Assembly: GCA_963575745.1 (NCBI GenBank)
Contig: CAUYUJ010008524.1
Span: 107,670-171,669, forward strand
DNA length: 64,000 bases
Direction: 5' to 3'
Origin: Prorocentrum cordatum
Taxonomy: Eukaryota; Sar; Dinophyceae; Prorocentrales; Prorocentraceae
Positions within the stretch are counted from its first letter, which is position 1. Each line of letters starts with the position of its first letter. The translations under genes were made by a program, and so were the position numbers. Positions 55,182 to 64,000 of the stretch are shown piece by piece. A model generated the notes under the pieces. It made no database searches, was not told where the DNA came from, and was given only the letters and a program-made list of their open reading frames with translations.

Positions 55182-55295
55182 CTGGAGCCGCCAGTGTCGC
55201 CGAAGGCCTCCGTGATCAGCCCCGCGAGGCCGTCCAGGTCAGCCTCCTCCGGCAGCGCGGGCTCCAGGGCCCGCACCGCGTCCCCGTCGGGGTCC
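55182..55295 (-). CDS. Putative 114-bp coding exon F
   Basis: Acceptor CGGCCCAG|GGAC and donor GGCTCCAG|GCGGCG (GC type) give a phase 2-2 exon with AG|G at both edges, the usual dinoflagellate pattern. The peptide reads DPDGDAVRALEPALPEEADL, then DGLAGLITEAFGDTGG. Acidic and helical; no family recognised. Confidence 0.45.
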
Positions 55296-56029
55296 CTGGG
55301 CCGCGGGCCACCAGCGACGTCGACGTCGCCACCTTGGCTTGGTCATCGCTCAGTCGTCGTCTTGGTCGTTCGGTCATCGGCGTCGTCGGTCGGTCGTCGA
55401 CGTTCGGACGGTCCGTCGCCGCCGCCGTTATCGTCGTCCCCGTCGCTGCCGCCGCCTGCCTCGTCATCGTGAGCGGCGCCGCCGCCTTTCTTCTCCCGCC
55501 TGCCCCGGCACACCCGAAAATAACGCAGCCTCCTAGGAGGTGGAACCCATCACAAACTCCTAAACCAATATGCCAGACAGCGTGGGCCCAAGACAGCGAG
55601 ATATTGCAATGTCGCGGTAAGCTAGAACCCCCAATGCTTTCATTTAGGGGGTCGAATCTGATGTGTTGGGAACTGGGCCTCACCGTCGGTTTGTGGCTAT
55701 GTTGTTGCCGTCGCCGCGCCGTCGCCGCCCGTCGTCTGGACATGACCGAAAGTTTGGCGCCTCGGGACACCCAACCAATTGCGTAGAAACAAAATAAAGG
55801 ATCCCCACGTGAACGCATTGTTTGATATTTTCACGTACACATAATCCGCCACCGTGCCCTTGAGGCACGAGTTGGAGTGTCCTCAGGTCCTGGATTAAGC
55901 TTCTGTCCCCAATCCAGAGGATTATTCATAGGGTCTTGGCTCCAAATTGCCAAATCTCCCAGGGCGCGCCGCATGGCCCCTGGGGCCCGGGGCGTCTTCC
56001 CGCATGACTTTTCCGGTACCAAGAAACTC

Positions 56030-56570
56030 CTAAGAAGGGCCAAGTGGGCTCCCAAGAGCCTTCAAGGCGGTCCAAGAGGGCCCCGAATCGCCACACAATC
56101 GGTCCAGGATGCCAAAGAGGGACCCGAGACAGCACAAAAGACCTTCGAGGCGCCCGACAGGAGCCCCAAAAGCCTTTCCAAGAGGGTCCCCGTAGGCCCA
56201 AATCATTCATTGTCCTATTGTCCTCTAGGTGTTCAATATTATGGGGTCCTCAACTTCGAGCTTCCAACGCTCCAAGACGGCCCAAGATGCTTCCAGAATC
56301 GCTCAGAGACGACCACGAGGCCCCAAGAGGCCCCCCAGACGGCCCAAGAGGGCTCCAAGACGGCCTCAGAGGCGCCCAGGACGTGCAACGAGAGCCTACA
56401 GTTCCAAGAAGGGCACAAAAGGGAGGAGCACGAGAAGAAAATCCCAGTCTTACTCCCCAGGAGGCCCCGTGGAGGCCCCAAGGAGGCGCCAAGATGCCCC
56501 CAAGAGGCCCCGAGAGAACCCCAAGCGACCCTCACGACACCCCAAGACTCCGCGACATCCCAACGAGCAC
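56030..56570. repeat. CCCAAGAGG-type minisatellite, second locus
   Basis: Diverged units of about 9-12 bp (gcccaagagg), interrupted at 56205-56250. Confidence 0.7.
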
Positions 56571-56689
56571 CCTAGAGGCTTATGGCCCACAACCCATGCA
56601 CGGTTGCAGGACGGGCCGAAAACCATACAGATGTTTTGTTTATCTATGTGTATACGTGTGTGAATATATCCGCCGATCCGGCGTGTGAG

Positions 56690-56950
56690 TTTGTAAGAGC
56701 GTGAGCTTGAGCTCGCTCAAGCTTCGCTCTGGAGAGGGAGGGGGGACGAAATCCAACGGAATTCAGTGAACGCACAAGCTCTGCAAACTCTGGAAAGGGT
56801 GGGGGGGGACGCTTCGCTCTGGAGGGGACAAATTCCAACGGAATTCAATGAACGAACAAGCTCTGGAGAAGGGGGGGGGACGAATTCCACCGGAATGCGC
56901 TGAACGCACAAGCCCCCGGAGGGGGGGGGACGAATCCCACCAGCCCTTCG
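56690..56950. repeat. ~60-75-bp tandem repeat, four units
   Basis: Units contain acgaa(a/t)tccaacggaattca, gaacgcacaagctctgg and a G run. A small palindrome (agcttgagc / gctcaagct) lies at the left edge. Confidence 0.75.
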
Positions 56951-57339
56951 GGCGTGAGTGGTTTAGCGAGCTTTCTCTGTCCTCAACCCCCCAACCCCCC
57001 TTCTTCCCCTTCGGGGAGGGGTTTACCCCTCCCCCTACCCCCCCCCCCTGGGCCTGGAGAGGGCGGGCCGAGTGTAGCCACTCGGGGTCTTTTTCGACTC
57101 CTGGGAGGGCCAAAAAACGACGACCCTCACGAGGATTCTGGCCCCCAGGGGGGGTGGGGGCCGTTTGGCGCCTCTACTCCTCTTCGAAGCAGAAATCATT
57201 GATTTTACGATGGTTTTGGTCCCATTTTGGCCTTCTGAGGGGGCCGCGCTCAGCGTCCTTCCTAGCAAAATCTTGATTTTACTTAGGTTTTGGGCTCATT
57301 TTGTCCTTCTCAGGGGGCAGCTCTCATTTGCGCGTATGA

Positions 57340-57640
57340 GGAGGTCGCAACAGGCCCCAAGATGGCCCCAAGAGGCCCCCAGGAGGCTCCCAAGAGGCCC
57401 CCAAGAGGCCCCCCAAAGGCCCCCAAGCGGCCCCAAGAGGCCCCCAAAAGGCCCCCAAGAGGCCCCCAAGAGGCCCCACGAGGCCCCAAGAGGCCCCCAA
57501 GAGGCCCCCAAGAGGCCCCCAAGAGGCCCCACGAGGCCCCAAGAGGCCCCCAAGAGGCCCCCAAGAGGCCCCCAAGAGGCCCCCAAGAGGCCCCAAGAGG
57601 CTCCAAGAGGCCCCAAAGAGGCCCCACGAGGAGCCCGAAC
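57340..57640. repeat. CCCCAAGAGGC minisatellite, regular array
   Basis: About 27 units of 10-12 bp, mostly 11 bp, purest locus of the family. Confidence 0.9.
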
Positions 57641-58030
57641 GACTCACACCAGGACGAGGGGCCCGAACGACTCACACCACGAAGAGCCCGAACGACTCAC
57701 ACCACAAGGAGGGGCCCGAACGACTCACACCAGGACGAGGCGCCCGAACGACTCACACCACGAGGAGCCCGAAGGACTCACACCACGACGCTGGCCCCGA
57801 ACGACTCACACCACGAGGAGCCCGAACGAGTCACACCAGGAGGAGGGGCCCGAACGACTCACACCAGGACGAGGGGCCCGAACAACTCACACCACGAGAA
57901 GCCCGAACGACTCACACCAGGACGAAGAGCCCGTACGACTCACACCACGAAGAGCCCGAACGACTCACACCAGGAAGAAGGGCCCGAACGACTCACACCA
58001 GGACGAGAAACCCCAAACGACTCAAATCAC
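57635..58030. repeat. cccgaacgactcacacca minisatellite
   Basis: About 14 units of ~24-29 bp, alternating long (with ggacgagg) and short (cgaagag) forms. Copies of the unit border R1 copies B and C. 58,020-58,200 then matches 38,310-38,490. Confidence 0.9.
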
Positions 58031-58259
58031 GAGGAGCATTTTCTCTCCCTCCTCCTCCGCCTCGTCCTTCTCCCGCTCCCCCCACAAGGAGGATGTACAA
58101 GGAGGCGGGAGGAAGGAGGAACAGGGGAGATATGCGCGGTCCGTACCAAAAATCTTACCCTCCTGGAAAAACGTTCTACTGTCGGCATGCTTCGCGAGAG
58201 TTGTTGCTGTAGATGTCTGGTGGAATTCACTGTGGGCTGAGCAACTTCAGGCCCGCTGG

Positions 58260-59000
58260 AAGGAGGAAGGGGGGGAGTGACCCTCCCTCTGGGAGGGAGG
58301 AGGGAGGGGGGGGCTGACGCCAATCAGGCCCGGGAGGGAGGAGGGAGGGGGGGGGGCTGACGCCAATCAGGCCCGGAGGGGAGGGGGCGGGGGGCTGACG
58401 CCATTCAGGCCCGGGAGAAAGGAGATGGGGGGTCTTCGCTCTGTCGGGGGGGGGCCTGACGCCCGTTGTGGCCCTGGATGGGGAGGGGATGGGGGGGTGC
58501 TGACGCCATTCGGTCCCAGGGAAGGGAGAAGGGGGGAGGGATGGGGGAACGCCATGGGGAGTATAGTAGGGTGTGCGGGGGGGTGGACCGCCATTCCATT
58601 CAGGCCCAGAGGGGATGGAAGGGGGGGACTTTCGCTCTGGTCGGGGGGCGGGGGGTGCCTGACGCCATTCAGGCCATGGAGGGAGGAGGGGATGGGGGGG
58701 GGCTGACGCCATTCAGGCCGAGGAGGGGGGAGGGGGGGAAAGGGAAAACGCCATGGGTAGGAGAGGGGGGGGGGGAAGGCCATGGCTGATGCCATTCAGG
58801 CCCGGGAGGGGGGAGGAAATCGGGATGAGGGGGGGGCTGACTTCATGCCTGACGCCATCCAGGCCCGGGAGGGGGATCTGGAGGGGGGGGAGGGAAGGAG
58901 CCCTGACGCCATAGCTGACGCCATTCAGGCCCGGGAGGGAAAAGTCGGGGGGGGGCGGGGGCCAACGCCATGGCTCACGCCATTCAGGCCCAAAAGCCGG
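58260..59000. repeat. G-rich minisatellite (tgacgccattcaggccc)
   Basis: About 13 units of 40-95 bp. The core ctgacgccattcaggcccgg is followed by a variable GGGAGG spacer. Confidence 0.9.
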
Positions 59001-59361
59001 GAGGGGACATCACATGAGTCTGGCTGTTCACGCGAGATCGTCACTTTCGAATATCCGGCGTTTGCCCAAGCGAGTTCGACATCTCTATCTGATGAGGAGG
59101 TCTCGAGCGAGCGCTCTTCTTTTAAACGTAAAAGGGCCTCCGTTGCAAGCAGAATCGGTAGCACGCCGGATCGGCGGCACTGGCCGGAGGCCGCTACAAT
59201 ATACATATTTACACACTTGCGTGTGTGTATATATATATATATACATTTACATGTGTACATATGAATGCGTGTATGTGTATGAAGAAAAAATTGTATATAC
59301 AGATGCATCCACATATATACGTACACATGTACATCTATACACATTTGTACACATAGAGGTA

Positions 59362-59409
<48 letters not shown>

Positions 59410-60490
59410 TTACGCTACCGAGGAACCCCACATACGGATTTTTAATCTTATGCGTTCGCTTGTCATTATCATATATGCGCAACGCTGCGTTCTAAACCCT
59501 CGTCGCGAATCGTCGTCGTACTTGTCGCACTCGTTGTCGCACTCGTCGTACTCGTCGTCGTACTCGTCGCCGCTCTATCGTCTTACTCGTCATCGTACTC
59601 GTCGTCGTACCTCGCCGTCGTACTCGTCTTCGCATTCGTCGTCGTGCTCGTCGCACTCGTCGTCGCACTCGTCGTCGTCGCACTCGACGTCGTCGTACTC
59701 GTTGTGTTGGTAGTGCTCGTTGTATTCGTCGCCGCACTCGTGGTCGTCGTCCTCCTCCTCCTCCTCCTCCCCCTCGTCCTCCTCCTCCTCGTCCCACCCC
59801 AACCATCCAACTCCTCCGCGCTCCTCTCCGTTCCTCCGCACTTCCCTCAACTCCTCCGCGCTCCTCTCAACTCATCCTCTCAGATCCTTCTGTACTCCTC
59901 CTTCTGCACCCCTCCGCGCCCCTCTCAACTCCTCCGCGCTCCTCTGAACACCTCCGCACTCCTCTCAAATCCTCCTCCTCACAACTCCTCCGCACTCCTC
60001 TCAACTCCTCCTCCTCGCAACTCCTGCACGGCCGCGCACGGCGCGGCGCGGCGCGGCGCCGACGGAAGGCATGGCACGGCAGTGATTCCCGACGGCCCCG
60101 GGGCTTTGAGCGTGCCTCCAGACACCGAAAGAAGCGAACAACCTCCTCGAACCTCGAAGTGCGTCGCCGTCGTCGTCGTCGTCGCCGCCAGACATGGTCA
60201 GACCTCCGGCGGCGCAGCGCTCCCTCGGGCCCCGGACGGGGCGGGCGCGGCAGGGGGCGGGAGCGGGGGCCGGGAGGGCCAGCCAGAGCTCCTGCGGACC
60301 GACGACAACGACCTTTCTCGCCCTGCCTTCCGCCACCATTTCTTCTCCTCTACTCTTCTTCTCCATTATCTTCTATGCTGCTCCTGGGAGGGCCCATGGG
60401 GAAGGAGGGGGGGAGGGAAGGAGGGAGGGACTCCTGCTGCTGCCCCGGCTCCTGCCCCCTTTCCTGCGATGGCAGCTCTCTGGTCTCGCG
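59000..60490. other. Microsatellite-rich stretch, no supported gene
   Basis: (TA)n at 59228-59243, (GA)n at 59366-59404, a CGT/ACT array at 59505-59745, and ctcctcc-rich DNA at 59750-60030. A possible exon on the minus strand near 60,080-60,180 could not be supported. Confidence 0.6.
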
Positions 60491-60491
60491 C

Positions 60492-61113
60492 CCTTCGATG
60501 GAAAATCTCTGGGCGACAGCGCATTCTATAACCCCTAAAGACCTTCGATGGAAAATCTCTGGTCTTTGGATGCGGACGACGCTCTGTGGCGATCAGAGGC
60601 AGACGTGCCTAGACGGGCACGATGCCAAATCCATGTGGGAAAGCAGCGCGCGTGGCATGCTGCAGCGAACCGCACTCCGGGAAACCGCGCTATCTTGGCA
60701 GCCATGCTTTCCACAATATGCTCCAGACGCTGTGCCACAGATCCTGAAAGTTTTGCTGCTTAGTATATGCCTTTGGAGGAGGCAAATTGCCGCCTCCAAA
60801 GCCGAGAGCCAGGGTGCTGACTCCAATTTACTTGATAAAAGCCAGGCCTGACGGGATTTCGCCAGCCAGTGTTTGAGAGGTCTCGGGCAGCCGTGTCAGG
60901 AGGCCACGAGCCCCAATCGAGCCACATATCTCAGCAATATTATCGCAGGGCGCTGGCCTAGGGTCCGCAGCCGAGCAGAGTTGGCTCGTCGGGCTTCGTA
61001 AACCACCGAATTCGCTTCGCGACCGTCGTCACTCACTCTCTTCCTTGTCCCTCCCCCCCGCCGAGAGCCAGGGTGCTGACTCCAGCTTACTTGATACAGG
61101 CCAGGCATGGCGG
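60492..61113. repeat. Local duplications and a hairpin
   Basis: A 21-bp block ccttcgatggaaaatctctg(g) occurs at 60492 and 60542. A ~54-bp block starting gccgagagccagggtgctga occurs at 60801 and 61060. Next to the first copy is a hairpin with arms of about 16-17 bp (60769-60785 and 60787-60803), two mismatches and a one-base loop. Confidence 0.8.
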
Positions 61114-61387
61114 CACTCTGGAAAACGCAGCGCCTGCAGCTCCGCCGAAAAAGGGTTGAAGGCAAGCGACATACAGGCGCGGGAGGATGCACATAGCCCA
61201 CGTGCAACACAGCCAGGCGCACGCCAGCCGCGAGCTGGGCATGCATGCGCCAAGTCGTCCGTGAAACATGGGGACAAAATTGAGAAAGAGAATAACAAAA
61301 AAATAGTAAATACAGAGAAAAAAACCGAAAGTAATGGAAATTAAGTGGGCCCGGCAGAAGGGTACCGATGCCGCTTGAGGGTTCACA

Positions 61388-61566
61388 TCCATCCTCCTCC
61401 TCCTCCTCCTCTTCCTCCTCCTCCTCCTCCTCCTCCCTCCTCCCCCTCCTCCTCCTCCTCCTCCTCCTCCCCCTCCCCCTGCCTCCTCCTCCTCCTCCTT
61501 CCTCCTCCTCCTCCTCCTCCTCCTCCTCCTCCTCCTCCTCCTCCTCCTCCTCTTCCTGTTCCTCCT
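61388..61566. repeat. (TCC)n microsatellite
   Basis: Long CTC/TCC triplet run, ~180 bp, nearly pure. Confidence 0.95.
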
Positions 61567-61760
61567 CAATGACGTCCCGAACGGTACTTACGCTGGAGAA
61601 AACTGTTCCCCACCTAGCTACGGCCCCGCTCGGCAGAGGGGGGCCGCCCTGCACTACCCGTCGGCGGCCACCCTCCCGCCGGCGTGCACGTGGCCGCTGC
61701 GCGCTGCACGCCGCAGTTTAATCTCTCGGGGAACGGAGAATGGCATAAACATAAAAACTC

Positions 61761-63602
61761 GCGCATAGCGGCCGAGCTCAGGGACCACCTCCTGCGCCCC
61801 CCTCTGGTGTCGAGAAAGTGCCACGCCTGCTGTGCCTGGACGACCGTCGTGCATAGCGGCCGCGCTCAGGGACCACCCCCTGCGCACCCCCTCTGGTGTC
61901 GAGAAAGTGCCACGCCTGCTATGCCTGGGCGACAGGCGCGTATAGCGCCGCGCTCAGGGACCACCCCCTGCGCCCCCCTTTGGTGTCGAGAAAGTGCCAC
62001 GCCTGCTGTGCCTGGACGACCGTCGCGCATAGCAGCCGAGCTCAGGGACCACCCCCTGCGCACCCCCTGTGGTGTCGACAAAGTGCCACGCATGCTGTGC
62101 CTGGACTACCGTCGTGCATAGCGGCCGCGCTCAGGGACCACCCCCTGCGCGCCCCCTCTGGTGGTCGAGAATTGGCCACGCCTGCTATGCCTGGGCGACC
62201 GGCGCGTATAGCAGCCTCGCTCAGGGACACCCCCTGTGCACCCCTGCGCACCCTCTGGGTGTCGAGAAAAATTGCCACGCCTCTATGCTATGACGACCGG
62301 CGCGTATAGCAGCCGCGCTCTCAGGACCACCCCCTGCCACCCCCTCTGGTGTCGAGAAGTCCACGCCTGCTATGCCTGACGACCTGCGCGTAAAATAGCA
62401 GCCGCGCGCTCAGGGACCACACCCCTGCGCACCCCCTCTGGTGTCGAGAAAGTGCCACGCCTGCTATGCCAGGACGACCGGCGCGTATAGCAGCCGCGCT
62501 CAGGGACCACCCCCTGCGCACCCCTTATGGTGTCGAGAAAGTGCCACGCGTGCTATGCCTGGACGACCGGCGCGTATAGAGACCGCAGCGAGAGACCACC
62601 CCCTGCGCACCCCCTATGGTGTCGAGAAAGTGCCACGCCTGCTATGCCTGGACGACTGGCGCGTATAGAGACCGCAGCGAGAGACCACCCCGTGCGCACC
62701 CCGTTATGGTGTCGAGAAGGTACCACGCCTGCTTTGCCTGGACGACCGGCGCGTATAGAGACCGCAGCGAGAGACCACCCCCTGCGCACCCCCTATGGTG
62801 TCGAGAAAGTGCCACGCCTGCTATGCCTGGACGACCGGCGCGTATAGAGACCGCAGCGAGAGACCACCCCCTGCGCACCCCCTATGGTGTCGAGAAAGTG
62901 CCACGCCTGCTATGCCTGGACGACCGGCGCGTATAGAAACCGCAGCGAGAGACCACCCCCTGCGCACCCCTTACGTTTTCGGTGTTGCTATGCCTGGACG
63001 ACCAGCGCGTATAGAGACCGCAGTGAGAGACCACCCCCTGCGCACCCCCTATGGTGTCGAGAAAGTGCCACGCCTGCTATGCCTGGACGACCGGCGCGTA
63101 TAGAGACCGCAGCGAGAGACCACCCCCTGCGCACCCCCTATGGTGTCGAGAAAGTGCCACGCGACTGCTATGCCTGGACGACCGGCGCGTATAGAGACCG
63201 CCCCCTATGAGAAAGTGCCACGCCTGCTATGCCTGGACGCCGTATAGAGACCGCAGCTGCGCACCCCTTATGGTGTCGAGAAAGTGCCACGCCTGCTATG
63301 CCTGGACGACCGGCGCGTATAGAGACCGCAGCGAGAGACCACCCCCTGCGCACCCCCTATGGTGTCGAGAAAGTGCCACGCCTGCTATGCCTGGACGACC
63401 GGCGCGTATAGAGACCGCAGCGAGAAACCACCCCCTGCGCACCCCCTATGGTGTCGAGAAAGTGCCACGCCTGCTATGCCAGGACGACTGGGGCCACGCC
63501 TGCTATAGCAGGACGACTGGGGCGTATAGAGACCGCAGCGAGAGACCACCCCCTGCGCACCCCCTATGGTGTCGAGAAAGTGCCACGCCTGCTATGCCAG
63601 GA
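61761..63602. repeat. 89-bp tandem satellite, ~21 units
   Basis: Units contain ggtgtcgagaaagtgccacg and tgctatgcctggacgaccg. The left third belongs to a gcggccgcgctcaggg subfamily; the right two thirds to an agagaccgcagcgagag subfamily. Some units are deleted or fused. 89 is not a multiple of three, so each frame recurs only every third unit, yet stops are few. No protein claimed. Confidence 0.95.
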
Positions 63603-63667
63603 CTGGTGTCGTCTTGTGTGTGCGAGTGTGTGCATGCGTGCGGCTGTATGTAGACGCGTGTCGCCGA

Positions 63668-63970
63668 GACGTGCTGTGCTGTGCTCTGCTGAGCTGTGCT
63701 GTGCTGTCCTATGCTGTGCTGCGGTCTGCTGTGCTGTGCTGCGCTGTGCTGAGGAGGAGGAGGAGGAGGAGGAGGAGGAGGAGGAGGAGGAGGAGGAGGA
63801 GGAGGAGGAGGAGGAGGAGGGCGGGTGTGGGGGAGACGCGGGCGCGGCGCGGCAGGGAAGAAAACCATAACCCCACGAAGCATGTTGGGAAAAAGGAGAG
63901 AGAAAGAGATACACAGGCGGGCAGGCAGGCAAGCAGGCAAGCAGGCAGACAGACAGACAGACAGACTCGG
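63668..63970. repeat. Simple-repeat cluster at the window end
   Basis: (TGCTG)n pentamers at 63668-63751, (GAG)n at 63751-63821, and (GGCA)/(CAGA) runs at 63915-63965. Confidence 0.9.
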
Positions 63971-64000
63971 ACAGACAAACCGACGGATTGACAAACACGC

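Noticed and set aside
57165-58280. Proline/arginine-rich open frames of over 300 codons
   Set aside because: Translation of the CCCCAAGAGGC and cgactcacacca minisatellites.
59014-59482. Frames over (TA)n and (GA)n microsatellites
   Set aside because: Simple-sequence translation only.
61896-63653. Many short repetitive frames, and the thought of a CRISPR array
   Set aside because: 89-bp satellite units are head-to-tail with no unique spacers, and the genome is eukaryotic.

Overview
The window looks like nuclear DNA of a dinoflagellate. The signs are high GC content, long G/C homopolymers and trinucleotide arrays, decayed LINE retrotransposons with a recognisable dinoflagellate layout, a PIF1-type helicase tail of the kind I recall from Symbiodiniaceae and relatives, a C5-cytosine methyltransferase-like gene, and introns that fit only with GA or GC donor sites. 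Every coding region I can support lies on the minus strand, as expected for the one-directional gene arrays of these protists. All family assignments come from reading motifs by eye; no search was run.

Layout. 0.3-4.8 kb: a decayed LINE (endonuclease, reverse transcriptase, zinc fingers). 5.1-10.2 kb: non-coding DNA with several hairpins, a 147-bp TA-flanked MITE and two diffuse minisatellites. 10.2-12.5 kb: a dispersed 254-bp repeat, then a 102-bp satellite. 12.7-18.0 kb: two tandem copies of a second LINE; one is truncated and carries a 68-nt poly-G at its edge. 18.1-21.3 kb: a decayed PIF1-like helicase gene. 21.3-28.8 kb: mostly repeats, with two adjacent near-perfect palindromes at 23.0 kb and one coding exon at 26.3-26.9 kb.

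28.8-46.2 kb is the gene-bearing core: a two-exon gene for a protein of about 1,081 aa (28.8-32.2 kb), a three-exon DNA methyltransferase-like gene (33.3-36.1 kb), a one-exon gene for a 675-aa acidic/serine-rich protein (39.3-41.4 kb), and a two-exon gene with a possible hAT-like transposase core (43.7-46.2 kb). Between them lie four copies of a hairpin-ended repeat (27.8-38.3 kb), two copies of a 205-bp repeat, and a 95-bp tandem repeat with a ~215-nt poly-G stretch inside it. 47.4-55.3 kb has short exon-like islands separated by micro- and minisatellites, possibly one or more repeat-filled genes. 56.0-64.0 kb is almost wholly repeats, ending in an 89-bp satellite (61.8-63.6 kb).

The methyltransferase, the hAT-like gene and the LINEs suggest a region shaped by mobile elements. 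No operon or pathway can be reconstructed. The most novel signals are structural: the hairpin-terminated R1 family, the one-base-loop palindromes, and poly-G tracts whose length differs greatly between sibling repeat copies.
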